Source: an uncultured Collinsella sp.
Lineage (GTDB): Bacteria > Actinomycetota > Coriobacteriia > Coriobacteriales > Coriobacteriaceae
Reading direction: 5' to 3'
DNA: 64,000 nucleotides
Assembly (NCBI GenBank): GCA_934654775.1
Contig: CAKUGR010000003.1
Location: 1 to 64,000, forward strand
The position numbers and the translations under genes were made by a program. The notes beneath the pieces are model-generated. The model was not told the DNA's origin, did no database searches, and worked only from the letters and a program-made list of their open reading frames with translations. Below, one piece after another: positions 38,271 to 46,413 of this stretch. The stretch's first letter is position 1. Each line of letters starts with the position of its first letter.

Positions 38271-39458
38271 ATGAACGCCACGGTTGTGATTCCAACATAT
38301 TGGGCTGGCGATGATACCCAAGCAAACGCTCCCGGCACCTACGATCACTCAACGTCGCTCAATGCCGCCAACCCGGAACTCGATCGCTGCCTGACTTCGC
38401 TCGAACAGGTGCGCGACATTCCGCGCATCATTCTCTTGGTGGTCTGTCCGGTTTCTGCCACGGCCGACGTATCCCATCGCGTGCAAGAAATCGTTAATGC
38501 GCATCCCACACTTAAGGTCACTGTCGTTACCAATACTCAGGCTTCGCGTGTTGCCGACCGCGTGGCACAGATTGCGCCCAAAGGCTCGGGCGAGTGCGTG
38601 AGCCTGCGCGGCTACGGTGCCATCCGCAACATGGGTCTTGCCTGCGCGGCGGTGCTGGGGCACGACGCGGTTGTGTTTTTGGATGACGACGAGACCGTCA
38701 TCGATGCCGACTTTATGAAGCGTGCGACCTATGCACTGGGCCAGCAGACGCGTCAGGGCCTGCCGATTTTGGTCAAGAGCGGATACTTTTACGATCGCGA
38801 CGGGTCGCCGCTGGCTCCCACGGACAAAGTGGGCATTTGCCATCGCTGGTGGACCAAGCGTATCGAGTTCAACCGCTGGATGAAAAAGGCGCTTTCGGGC
38901 ACCCGTATCTCGCGCTCCAACTACGTGTGCGGCGGTCTGATGGCCCTGCACGCCCGCGCCTTTACGCGTGTGGCCTTCGATCCGTTTATCACCCGCGGCG
39001 AGGACCTGGACTACCTGTTTAACATGCGCATGTTCGGCTATGACGTGTGGTTCGATAACGAGTGGACCGTGCGCCACCTGCCGCCCGAGTCCGAGAAGCG
39101 CTCGCCGCGCTTTATGCAGGACGTGTACCGCTGGTACTACGAGCGAGCCAAGCTGACGTTCGCCGCGCATCAAAAGGAGCTCATTCCCGTTACGGCGGCA
39201 TCGCTCATGCCCTATCCGGGTCCGTGGATTTCGCGCGAGCTCGACGACCGCGTACGCAAGACCGCCATGGTCCGCAGCATGTTTACCCGCGAGCACGAAG
39301 GGTATCTGCGCATCTGGCGCCATGGTATTGACGAGGCGAAGACCTATGCTCGCCAAAACGCCGCAAGCTACCTGCGTTTTCAGAGTTTCTGGCCCAAGAT
39401 CATGGACGAACTTTGGCGCGACGCACAACTGATTAGCATCCTGGAGGGGGCTGAATGA
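38271..39458 (+). CDS. Family 2-like glycosyltransferase
   Basis: The 395-residue soluble enzyme opens ATVVIPTYW and has the nucleotide-sugar motif VVFLDDDETV (DDD near residue 140) and an acceptor-site ITRGEDLDYLFNMRMFG with ED. This fits a GT-A fold, GT2-like glycosyltransferase acting on a cell-envelope glycan or lipid. The sugar is not predictable. AAGGAGGG precedes ATG 38271. Its TGA overlaps the ATG of the sensor kinase at 39455, an unusual coupling of an enzyme and a two-component system. Confidence 0.82.
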   Translation: MNATVVIPTYWAGDDTQANAPGTYDHSTSLNAANPELDRCLTSLEQVRDIPRIILLVVCPVSATADVSHRVQEIVNAHPTLKVTVVTNTQASRVADRVAQIAPKGSGECVSLRGYGAIRNMGLACAAVLGHDAVVFLDDDETVIDADFMKRATYALGQQTRQGLPILVKSGYFYDRDGSPLAPTDKVGICHRWWTKRIEFNRWMKKALSGTRISRSNYVCGGLMALHARAFTRVAFDPFITRGEDLDYLFNMRMFGYDVWFDNEWTVRHLPPESEKRSPRFMQDVYRWYYERAKLTFAAHQKELIPVTAASLMPYPGPWISRELDDRVRKTAMVRSMFTREHEGYLRIWRHGIDEAKTYARQNAASYLRFQSFWPKIMDELWRDAQLISILEGAE

Positions 39459-40798
39459 TCGACCGCCGCGCCCAGCGCGATAATTCAATTTCAATCTTTC
39501 GCATCATCGCCGTCGTCTGCGCCGTTTGCGTGTTGGCGTATTTTATCTTTGCCCTGGCGACCGGCATCGAGCCGATCGCCACGGTGGTCGCCTGCGCACT
39601 GCTGTGCATCTTCCTGTGTATCTTTATCTTCTTGACGCTCAACCCCGATTCGGTACGCTCCCAGTACACCGAGGAGACGCTCTCGGTTGCCTCGGCCATG
39701 CTCGAGGACATTAAAGGCGGCCTGACGCAGGAGTCGGCGCTTTTGGTGTGCCAGCGTATTCTGCCCGAGACGCGTGCCATGACCGTTGCCATCACCGACG
39801 AGAGCAACGTGCTGGCCTGCGCGGGCGAGTTCGAGGAAAAGCTGCTGCCCGATTCACCCATCCACACGCTTGCCACGCGCTACGTCATTGAGCACGGTAT
39901 CGTGCAGTCGTTCAACCGCGTGGTGGACGTGGTGGGCTCGGATGGTTCGCACAACCAGGTCCCGGCGGGCATCATCGCCCCTATCAAGGTGGGTGACCGC
40001 ACCGTCGGCACGCTCAAGTTCTACTACAAGACCCCGCGCGCCGTCGACCGCACCCAGTATGCGCTCGCCTCGGGCTTTGCCGAGATCCTGTCCACGCAGC
40101 TCGCCATCCACGAGCTCGAGGTGCAAAAGGAGCTCACGGCCCGTGCCGAGGTTCGCGCCCTGCAGGCGCAGATCAATCCGCACTTTCTGTTCAATACGCT
40201 CAACACCATCGCGTCGTTTACGCGCACCGATCCGTTGCGTGCCCGCGAGCTGCTGCGCGAGTTCTCGTCGTTCTACCGCGCCACGCTCGACAACTCGGGG
40301 TCGCTCATCCCGGTCTCGCGCGAGGTGGCCCAGACAAAGCGCTACCTGACGTTTGAGAAGGCGCGCTTTGGCGAAGACCGCGTACTGGCGACCTTCGATG
40401 TCTCGGAGGATGTCGAGGACACGTTGGTCCCGGCCTTTGTGATCCAACCGATCGTCGAGAACGCCGTGCGTCATGGCATGGGCGATGACGGCGCTCTGAG
40501 GATCGACGTGACCGTCCACCAAGACGGCGACGACGCGATTCTGATCGCCGTGGCCGACAACGGCGTGGGCATGGACGAGGGCACGGCTGCGAGGCTGTTT
40601 GATGAGCGCTCCGCACGCCCCGATGCCAGCTCCCCGCAAGGCGGCGGCGCCGGCGTGGCCATGCACAATATTTCTGAGCGCATCCATCGCTTTTATGGAC
40701 CGCACTCTTATACGCGCGTCGAATCGGCGCCGGGCAAGGGTACCAAAGTGCTCCTGCATCTTGATTTGTCAGAGAGCATCTTCGACATTCAAGAGTAA
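39455..40798 (+). CDS. LytS-type sensor histidine kinase (second system)
   Basis: The 447-residue kinase has two N-terminal helices (about 12-34 and 40-65), a GAF-like region (about 75-215), the His_kinase motif QINPHFLFNTLNT, and HATPase motifs ADNGVGMD and GAGVAMHN. Its organisation parallels the kinase at 33541, and many segments agree (for example FAEILSTQLA against FADLISTQLA), so the two are paralogues. Translation is probably coupled to the glycosyltransferase by the ATGA overlap. Its regulator follows 72 bp later. Confidence 0.9.
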   Translation: MIDRRAQRDNSISIFRIIAVVCAVCVLAYFIFALATGIEPIATVVACALLCIFLCIFIFLTLNPDSVRSQYTEETLSVASAMLEDIKGGLTQESALLVCQRILPETRAMTVAITDESNVLACAGEFEEKLLPDSPIHTLATRYVIEHGIVQSFNRVVDVVGSDGSHNQVPAGIIAPIKVGDRTVGTLKFYYKTPRAVDRTQYALASGFAEILSTQLAIHELEVQKELTARAEVRALQAQINPHFLFNTLNTIASFTRTDPLRARELLREFSSFYRATLDNSGSLIPVSREVAQTKRYLTFEKARFGEDRVLATFDVSEDVEDTLVPAFVIQPIVENAVRHGMGDDGALRIDVTVHQDGDDAILIAVADNGVGMDEGTAARLFDERSARPDASSPQGGGAGVAMHNISERIHRFYGPHSYTRVESAPGKGTKVLLHLDLSESIFDIQE

Positions 40799-40870
40799 AA
40801 TAAAAGGCTACGGGCTCAACGCCAAGCGGCGGATGCCCGTCGTAGTTTGTTGACGAAAGGTTTAAACCCT

Positions 40871-41587
40871 ATGCTGCGTGCGATGATTGTGGATGATGAG
40901 GCCCCGGCCCGTTCGGAACTTCGCTTCTTGCTCGAGCAGACGGGCAAGATCGGCACGATCACTGAGGCGTCGAGCGTTCGCTCCGCCATTGAGATGTTGA
41001 TGGAAAGCCGCGTCGATGTCGTATTTCTCGATATCTCGATGCCCGGCGCTTCTGGCTTGCAGCTTGCCGAGGCGCTGCATAAGCTCAAGAATCCGCCGGC
41101 GATTGTGTTTGTGACCGCATATAGCGATCATGCCGTTGAGGCGTTCGACGTAGATGCCGTCGATTACCTAATGAAGCCGGTTGAGGAGGCGCGCCTGGAT
41201 CGCGCGATCGAGAAGGTCATGCAGCGCGCCAAGCCCGTCACGGACAGCAAGGCCACCATCGAGCGCATTCCGGTGGAAAAGGGCGGCCGTAAGGTCCTCA
41301 TTCCCGTCGACGACATTCGCTTCATCATGGCCAAGGATGATTACTCCTGCATCTACACGATCGACGATCGCTTCCTGTCGACAACGTCGCTGGCGCAGTT
41401 CGAGGCCAAGCTTTGCGACTTTGGCTTCTTCCGCGTGCATCGCCGCTATATCGTCAACTTGGCGTGCGTCACGGACGTGGAGACCGTGCCCTCGGGCGCT
41501 ATCCAGCTGGGCATTACGGGCGTCGACGAACGCGTGCCGGTTTCGCGCCGCCGCGTCGTGCCGCTCAAGAAGGCCCTGAGCCTCTAG
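40871..41587 (+). CDS. LytTR-family response regulator (second system)
   Basis: The 238-residue regulator has a receiver domain (IVDDEAP, phosphoacceptor Asp in DVVFLDISMPG, Lys in LMKPVEE) and a LytTR domain from about 130 (FFRVHRRYIVNLA). It is a clear paralogue of the regulator at 34965. I chose ATG 40871, which gives the normal family start; the frame opens at 40847 and GAAAGG lies between. A terminator follows at 41595, so the operon is glycosyltransferase, kinase, regulator. Confidence 0.92.
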   Translation: MLRAMIVDDEAPARSELRFLLEQTGKIGTITEASSVRSAIEMLMESRVDVVFLDISMPGASGLQLAEALHKLKNPPAIVFVTAYSDHAVEAFDVDAVDYLMKPVEEARLDRAIEKVMQRAKPVTDSKATIERIPVEKGGRKVLIPVDDIRFIMAKDDYSCIYTIDDRFLSTTSLAQFEAKLCDFGFFRVHRRYIVNLACVTDVETVPSGAIQLGITGVDERVPVSRRRVVPLKKALSL

Positions 41588-41594
41588 CACACTG

Positions 41595-41643
41595 GCCCCG
41601 CAGCTCGGTAGACCAATTGTCTGCGGAGCCGTGGGGCTTTTTG
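41595..41643 (+). terminator. Terminator of the second two-component operon
   Basis: A branched hairpin closed by GCCCC and GGGGC (about 41595-41636) ends in TTTTTTG, 8 bp after the stop codon. Confidence 0.75.
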
Positions 41644-41678
41644 TATAACCGCCAAATCAGTTTTGCAGAAGGGATCCC

Positions 41679-42146
41679 ATGAACAGTGCAAGCGCCAAGC
41701 GCATCGACATCATCTCGGACACCCACGGCTATCTATCGCCCGCGCTCCTAGACGAGCTCAAGGGCGCAGATCTGATCATCCACGCCGGAGACCTCACGTC
41801 AGAGATGGATTACGAGCATCTGTGCACCATCGCCCCCGTGCGAGCGGTCCTAGGAAACAACGACTACTACCGCGACTACGGCCCGGATGTAGACCGTCTG
41901 GCCCTCTTTACCTACGAAGGCCTCAAGTTCGCCGTAGCCCACTACCGCGAAGACCTCCCGGTGGGATCCGTAGACGTAGCCATCAACGGCCACACCCACG
42001 TAACCAAAGAAACCCAAGTAGGCCGCTGCCTGGTCCTCAACCCCGGCAGCGCCAGCTACCCCAGAGGCACCCGAGGCCCCACCATGGCCAGAATGCTCGT
42101 AAAAGACGGCCATGTCATAAGCACCAAGTTTATTGACTTGGAGTAA
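41679..42146 (+). CDS. YfcE/MJ0936-family metallophosphoesterase
   Basis: This 155-residue enzyme has the calcineurin-like phosphoesterase motifs: DTHGY near residue 14, HAGD, a GNND motif, and GHTH near the C-terminus (INGHTHVTK). The family hydrolyses phosphodiesters in vitro; the natural substrate is generally unknown. Length and motif spacing match YfcE. GAAGGGATCCC precedes the ATG. It lies between two terminators, so it is probably monocistronic. Confidence 0.9.
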   Translation: MNSASAKRIDIISDTHGYLSPALLDELKGADLIIHAGDLTSEMDYEHLCTIAPVRAVLGNNDYYRDYGPDVDRLALFTYEGLKFAVAHYREDLPVGSVDVAINGHTHVTKETQVGRCLVLNPGSASYPRGTRGPTMARMLVKDGHVISTKFIDLE

Positions 42147-42153
42147 CCGCAAC

Positions 42154-42190
42154 AAAAACGGGGGATGCAGATTGCATCTCCCGTTTTTCT
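42154..42190 (+). terminator. Terminator of the phosphoesterase gene
   Basis: AAAAACGGG.GATGCA pairs with TGCATC.CCCGTTTTT with one mismatch, ending in TTTTTCTTTG, just after the stop at 42146. Confidence 0.85.
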
Positions 42191-42251
42191 TTGAGCCAAA
42201 GGCAGAGCTTCAGCGACAACCTTAGACAACCCCGCCGAGGAGAACGGGGAC

Positions 42252-42274
42252 CTCGAGCCGCGGAAGCGGCGAGG
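42252..42274. repeat. Small hairpin CCTCG..CCGC/GCGG..CGAGG
   Basis: It lies in the spacer between the phosphoesterase terminator and the large palindrome, in a Pro/Arg-codon-like GC-rich stretch that encodes nothing convincing. Confidence 0.35.
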
Positions 42275-42304
42275 AACAACAACGACTCGAACAAAGTGAC
42301 GGCA

Positions 42305-42447
42305 GGGAGGGTCTCCGGGGCTGGGGGCGGGGGTTAAGTTTGTCGCGAGTTCCGCACGCAAAGGAAAGCACTTAATGTGCTTTCCGTCTTGCGCAGGACT
42401 GTAGAGCAGCAAACTTAACCCCCGCCCCCAGCCCCGGAGACCCTCCC
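42305..42447. repeat. 143-bp palindrome with perfect 38-bp arms
   Basis: Arms 42305-42342 and 42410-42447 are exactly complementary. The 67-nt centre is itself palindromic: AAGGAAAGCAC and GTGCTTTCC face each other around TTAAT. No T-run follows. It lies upstream of tRNA-Asp and downstream of a terminator, so it may not be strongly transcribed. Confidence 0.9.
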
Positions 42448-42479
42448 GGATGGCCCCAAAAATTTTTTCAAAAAAGTTG

Positions 42480-42509
42480 TTGCGCGCCGGACAGACTTCT
42501 GTGTATACT
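42480..42509 (+). promoter_or_regulatory. tRNA-Asp promoter
   Basis: TTGCGC (42480-42485) and TATACT (42504-42509) are separated by 18 bp and lie about 45 bp before the tRNA. Confidence 0.55.
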
Positions 42510-42555
42510 AATCCCCGCAGCGCACGCGAGCGGAAACAAACGCGAACGACTGCCT

Positions 42556-42633
<78 letters not shown>

Positions 42634-42641
42634 ACGCAATT

Positions 42642-42670
42642 AAAGCCACGTCTTCGGACGTGGCTTTTTG
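42642..42670 (+). terminator. tRNA-Asp terminator
   Basis: AAGCCACGTC, a TTCG tetraloop and GACGTGGCTT are followed by TTTG, 9 bp after the tRNA. Confidence 0.85.
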
Positions 42671-42743
42671 CGTTTGATAGGACCTCGATCCCATCGGCAT
42701 CTTTCGCCCAAAACCAAATCCTTCCAATTCCCGGACAAGCTCC

Positions 42744-42817
42744 GTTTGAGACATATGTTCAAACAAGGCGTTTGTTGCGCAACACCAGTTCAACGAAGCA
42801 GGGGGTTAGGTTATACT
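42744..42817 (+). promoter_or_regulatory. Operator-like palindromes and promoter before the Rrf2 gene
   Basis: A 21-bp palindrome with one mismatched pair (42744-42764, GTTTGAG...TTCAAAC) is followed by GTTGCGCAAC (42774-42783) and a -10-like TATACT (42812-42817). The leader to the Rrf2 ATG would be about 155 nt. Confidence 0.45.
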
Positions 42818-42976
42818 GAATCGCACTGTGGGCCGTTTTTGATGCAAGAGGCTTCAAACACGGCATTCAGTGGGCACCCGTTTTGCTATTTGGGCGTCCA
42901 TACGGTCATTGGTGTCTCGACGTAAGCTCGGCCCCGGAGCTCGTTCGAGCTGTTCCTATTCCTTGAAAGGGGAAAA

Positions 42977-43462
42977 ATGGACATATCGAGGAAGACTGAT
43001 TACGCCCTTCGCATGCTCGCGATGCTTGCCGAGGACCCGGAGCGTCTGCTTTCTGTTCGCACTGCCGCCGAAGAGGTCAATGTCCCGTATTCATTTGCCC
43101 GTTCGATCCAGCATGGTTTGGTTCAGGCCGGTATTGTCGAGAGCCTGCGTGGCGTCCATGGCGGCATGCGTCTTAAGGTCAGCCCCGACGATGTCACCAT
43201 CCGCCAGGTCGTTGAGGCAGTCCAGGGCCCCATGGTCATGAACGATTGCACCGCGCCCGATGGTGACTGTGCGCGCATGGGCACGTGCTGCTATCATCCC
43301 CTGTGGGCCGGAGCTCAAGCGCTGATGCGCGACTACCTCGATTCCGTTTCGCTGGGCGATATCGTCGCTCACCGCCAGTTCCCGGCCGTCGATTCCAAGT
43401 TCGCCGACCGCGATGCGTTTCCCGAGTACGCCACCTGTACGTGCGCTTGCCGGGAGGAATAG
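42977..43462 (+). CDS. Rrf2-family transcriptional regulator
   Basis: This 161-residue regulator has the Rrf2 winged helix at the N-terminus (MDISRKTDYALRMLAMLA; VRTAAEEVNVPYSFARSIQHGLVQAGIVESLRGVHGGM). Cysteines in MNDCTAPDGDC and GTCC could bind an Fe-S cluster, as in IscR and NsrR, and a Cys-rich tail (CTCAC) follows. It is probably a redox, nitric-oxide or iron-sulfur sensor. AAAGGGG lies before the ATG. The glycosylase gene follows 21 bp downstream, so the two may be cotranscribed. Confidence 0.9.
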   Translation: MDISRKTDYALRMLAMLAEDPERLLSVRTAAEEVNVPYSFARSIQHGLVQAGIVESLRGVHGGMRLKVSPDDVTIRQVVEAVQGPMVMNDCTAPDGDCARMGTCCYHPLWAGAQALMRDYLDSVSLGDIVAHRQFPAVDSKFADRDAFPEYATCTCACREE

Positions 43463-43483
43463 CGCCGCATAAGGAGCATAGCC

Positions 43484-44389
43484 ATGATTCAGGACCCCTT
43501 TCGTTCGATGATTCGTTCGGAAGGGGTTCTGCGCTATCGCGACCTTCCGTGGCGCCGAACGCGCGACCCGTACATTATTTGGCTTTCCGAGGTTATGCTG
43601 CAGCAAACGCAGGTGCCGCGTGTGGAGACGCGTATGCCCGCGTGGCTCGATCGATTTCCAACCGTGCAGGCGCTTGCCCAGGCCGCGCCTTCCGATGTTT
43701 TGGACGCTTGGCAGGGGATGGGCTACAACCGACGCGCCCTGGCGCTCCACAAGGCCGCTCAGCGCGTTGTAGAGGACTGGGACGGGGAGTTTCCACGTGA
43801 GACGCGCGACTTGGTCGCCCTGCCCGGTATTGGTCCGGCGACAGCGCAGGGCATCCGGTCGTTTGCGTTCGATCTACCGGGTGTGTATCTGGAGACCAAC
43901 GTGCGCACGGTCTTTCTGCATCATTTCTTTCCCGATGTGCCGGCCGTTCCCGATCGCGAGCTGGTGCCGCTGATCCAAGCCGCCTGTCCGGCGGCTCCTG
44001 GTACGACGGCGGATGAGGTCGCTCCCTTTGCCGTGCCGCTCGATGATGCCGACACGCCGCGCGCATGGTATTACGCGCTGCTGGATTATGGCGCGTATCT
44101 TAAGAAGACGCTGCCCAATCCGTCCAGGCGCTCGGCGAGCTATAGCCGTCAGTCCAAGTTTGAGGGCTCGCGCCGTCAAAAGCGCGCCCATATTGTGCGC
44201 ATGCTGCTGGCTGCGCGCGATGGGCAGCCGGCGGGCATCACACTCGCCGAGGTCGTGGCGGGTGTCAACGAAATGGAGGCGGCGGCAGACCGCGAGCCGG
44301 TCGAGCGCGACTTGGTTGCAGGCATTTTGGCCGATCTTGAGCGCGAGGGCTTTTGCCGCGCCGAAGGCGACCGATGGGTGAGCGTGTAG
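43484..44389 (+). CDS. MutY-like HhH-GPD DNA glycosylase without Fe-S cluster
   Basis: The 301-residue protein has the MutY N-terminal catalytic region: LPWRRTRDPYIIWLSEVMLQQTQV with the conserved Glu, YNRRALALHKAAQRV and helix-hairpin-helix LPGIGPATAQGIRSFAF. MutY removes adenine paired with 8-oxoguanine. At the position of the MutY catalytic Asp (DGNV) it has ETNVRTV, so Asp is replaced by Glu. The four-Cys cluster motif and the C-terminal NUDIX-like domain are absent; the C-terminus is instead a winged-helix-like region. It may be a divergent glycosylase with another specificity. Confidence 0.82.
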   Translation: MIQDPFRSMIRSEGVLRYRDLPWRRTRDPYIIWLSEVMLQQTQVPRVETRMPAWLDRFPTVQALAQAAPSDVLDAWQGMGYNRRALALHKAAQRVVEDWDGEFPRETRDLVALPGIGPATAQGIRSFAFDLPGVYLETNVRTVFLHHFFPDVPAVPDRELVPLIQAACPAAPGTTADEVAPFAVPLDDADTPRAWYYALLDYGAYLKKTLPNPSRRSASYSRQSKFEGSRRQKRAHIVRMLLAARDGQPAGITLAEVVAGVNEMEAAADREPVERDLVAGILADLEREGFCRAEGDRWVSV

Positions 44390-44503
44390 CCTGCGCAAAT
44401 CTGAAGAACAGGATTGTAAGGTTTAGATTCTCGACATGAGGGCATCCTAAAGACAAGGCCGCTCGAAGCCTACGGGCGGCATGTGTTGAAGGGAAGTACA
44501 CCT

Positions 44504-45043
44504 ATGGATTTTGAGAACTCCCAAACCAAGAAGAACCTCGAGACCGCTTTTGCCGGTGAGTCCCAGGCGCACACCAAGTATCGCTACTACGCATCCAAGG
44601 CCAAGAAGGATGGCTACGTTCAGATCTCGAATATTTTTGCCGAGACTGCGGGCAACGAGTCCGAGCACGCCAAGCTGTGGTTTAAGTATCTGCACGACGG
44701 CGCCGTTCCCGATACCCTGGACAACCTGCGCGATGCTGCTGCGGGCGAGAACTACGAGTGGACGACGATGTACGACGAGTTTGCCAAGACCGCCGAGGAG
44801 GAGGGCTTTGCCGAGATCGCCGCGAAGTTCCGCGGTGTCGGTGCCGTCGAGAAGGCCCACGAGGAGCGCTACAACAAGCTTGTCGAGCGCATTGAGTCGG
44901 GCGAGGTGTTTGAGCGCGAGGGCGTGAAGGTGTGGAAGTGCCTGAACTGCGGGCACCTGCACGTGGGCGCCGAGGCGCCCGAGGTGTGCCCGGTTTGTAA
45001 CCACCCGAAGGCGTACTTTGAGGAGCAGGTGGTGAACTACTAG
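44504..45043 (+). CDS. Rubrerythrin
   Basis: Rubrerythrin (179 residues) reduces hydrogen peroxide in anaerobes. The N-terminal four-helix ferritin-like domain has the di-iron Glu/His residues ([52 protein letters not shown]), and the C-terminal rubredoxin domain has two CxxC pairs ([21 protein letters not shown]). The length is usual. I chose ATG 44504 after GAAGGGA; the frame also opens at 44483. A palindrome and terminator follow. Confidence 0.95.
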   Translation: MDFENSQTKKNLETAFAGESQAHTKYRYYASKAKKDGYVQISNIFAETAGNESEHAKLWFKYLHDGAVPDTLDNLRDAAAGENYEWTTMYDEFAKTAEEEGFAEIAAKFRGVGAVEKAHEERYNKLVERIESGEVFEREGVKVWKCLNCGHLHVGAEAPEVCPVCNHPKAYFEEQVVNY

Positions 45044-45063
45044 CGCGTGACGCTAGCTGCTGC

Positions 45064-45151
45064 GGAGCGCAGGGCGGGGAAATACCTTTCCCTCTCGCTC
45101 ACGGCTCCGCAGGGTCGCGCGAGGCAAAGGTATTTCCCCGCCCTGCGCTCC
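45064..45151. repeat. Hairpin element copy 1: conserved 46-nt tip on a 26-bp perfect stem
   Basis: Arms 45064-45089 and 45126-45151 pair exactly. The 46-nt tip (45085-45130, CCTTT...AAAGG) agrees at 44 of 46 positions with copy 2 at 46024-46069, while the outer stem sequences are unrelated. The tip folds further through CTCTCGC with GCGCGAG. Confidence 0.9.
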
Positions 45152-45201
45152 GGCTTTGGGTCGTCGCGTGCTCGCTACGGAAAAGCTGATAAGAAGTATG
45201 T

Positions 45202-45231
45202 GTGCCGCCCTTTTTGGGGCGGCACGTTTTG
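45202..45231 (+). terminator. Terminator linked to hairpin copy 1
   Basis: GTGCCGCCC, loop TTTTT, GGGCGGCAC, then GTTTTGTG. Nearly the same terminator follows copy 2 at 46132. Confidence 0.85.
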
Positions 45232-45316
45232 TGTGGGGCCAGTTGGGGCGGCGCCATTGCTTAGGGGTACACTGGGTAGTGCTTTTGTTTTTTACTGCCT
45301 GATGGGGTGTTTTGGT

Positions 45317-45949
45317 ATGGGTAAGAAGTCTCGGGCTCGGGTGGCTGCGACGGGGACTCGTCGTGATCCTAATCGCGTGGTTGATGAGGGCGGTAAGGTT
45401 GCCCGTGCCGATAAGGAGAAGAAGGTTGGTGCGCATGCTCATCCTGAGTGGGCGCCTCATTTGAATTCGGCGAGTGAGGACCTGACTGCCAAGCTGTTTA
45501 CGATGGTCGAGGTCATCTTGGGCGTGGTGCCCGTGGTGGTCATCGGTCTGTTCTTGGCATCGAAGGATGCCACGAGCGTGGATAAGCTCACCGATGTCTT
45601 TTCTCAGGACCCCTCGATGGTGGTTGCGTTTATCTCTGCGTGCCTGCAGCCGTTTGTGGCGTACATGCTGTACATGGTCTATCGCAAGTACTGCGAGGGC
45701 GATGCGGGTTTTGTCGCCGGCAACCTGATTGGCCTCTTGTGTTCCGAGATTTTGCTGCTCAATATTCCCGGCGTCATCGGCATGGGCATCTTGTTGTGGC
45801 GTGTCTGGCGCAACGTTGCCCCGCACTTCGGGAGCTGGCTGTTTGAGCGTCGCTTTGTGGGCGTTCTGGCTGACATTGCCGGTTCGCTCGTGATTCTAGC
45901 CTTGGCGTTTATGTGCGCCACCGCCGCCCGCGGTCTCGCGAGCATGTAG
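45317..45949 (+). CDS. Polytopic membrane protein of unknown function
   Basis: The 210-residue product has a basic, Lys/Arg-rich N-terminus (MGKKSRARVAATGTRRD) and four hydrophobic helices (about 60-80, 95-115, 130-152, 180-205). I recognise no family. ATG 45317 has GGGGTG 7 nt upstream; the frame stays open back to 45047 only because it reads through the palindrome and terminator. The gene is bracketed by the two copies of the hairpin-terminator element. Confidence 0.65.
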   Translation: MGKKSRARVAATGTRRDPNRVVDEGGKVARADKEKKVGAHAHPEWAPHLNSASEDLTAKLFTMVEVILGVVPVVVIGLFLASKDATSVDKLTDVFSQDPSMVVAFISACLQPFVAYMLYMVYRKYCEGDAGFVAGNLIGLLCSEILLLNIPGVIGMGILLWRVWRNVAPHFGSWLFERRFVGVLADIAGSLVILALAFMCATAARGLASM

Positions 45950-46003
45950 TCTGTCCTCACCGACCATGGAGCGCGGGGCAACTGCTGGCCTTGCCGCTCC
46001 GGG

Positions 46004-46089
46004 CGTTAGACCCGCGGCGCATCCCTTTCCCTCTCGCTCACGGCTTCGCAGAGTCGCGCGAGGCAAAGGCATACGCCGCGGGTCTGACG
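46004..46089. repeat. Hairpin element copy 2: same tip, different stem
   Basis: Perfect 12-bp arms (46008-46019 and 46074-46085, AGACCCGCGGCG) surround a tip (46024-46069) nearly identical to copy 1. The two tip differences keep the predicted inner pairs: C-G becomes T-G and T-G becomes T-A. Weaker complementarity extends outward to about 45975 and 46110. Confidence 0.85.
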
Positions 46090-46131
46090 GCGCGGGCTTG
46101 CCAGCGAGTTTTGGCTCATAGATTGGTTTGT

Positions 46132-46161
46132 GTGCCGCCCCTTTTGGGGCGGCACGTTTTG
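46132..46161 (+). terminator. Terminator linked to hairpin copy 2
   Basis: GTGCCGCCCC, loop TTTT, GGGGCGGCAC, then GTTTTGTT, closely matching 45202-45231. From 46162 to 46413 I see no gene; the frame opening at 46270 lacks a ribosome binding site. Confidence 0.85.
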
Positions 46162-46413
46162 TTTGGGGTCCCGGTCTTCACAATTTCCGTCAAGTTTTTG
46201 GTCAGCTTTTGGTTAGTTGGCGGGTTGGCGGAAGGGCAAAAGATCATTCGATAAAAAAGCTCAAAGAAAGTGCTGGTAGGGGAGTTGTTGAGGTTTTCGA
46301 CAGCTTTTGTCAGCAAGAAACTTTGCAGCTATTGCTACGGATTGCGTTGCCGTGGCCTTGGCGGTGCGGGATGCTGGGCGCAAGCGTCGAATGCTCCGAT
46401 TGAGGAGGCCAGC

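Noticed and set aside
45047..45316. N-terminal extension of the membrane protein at 45317
   Set aside because: The frame is open, but it reads through the palindrome and terminator and has no start signal; it would encode the inverted repeat.
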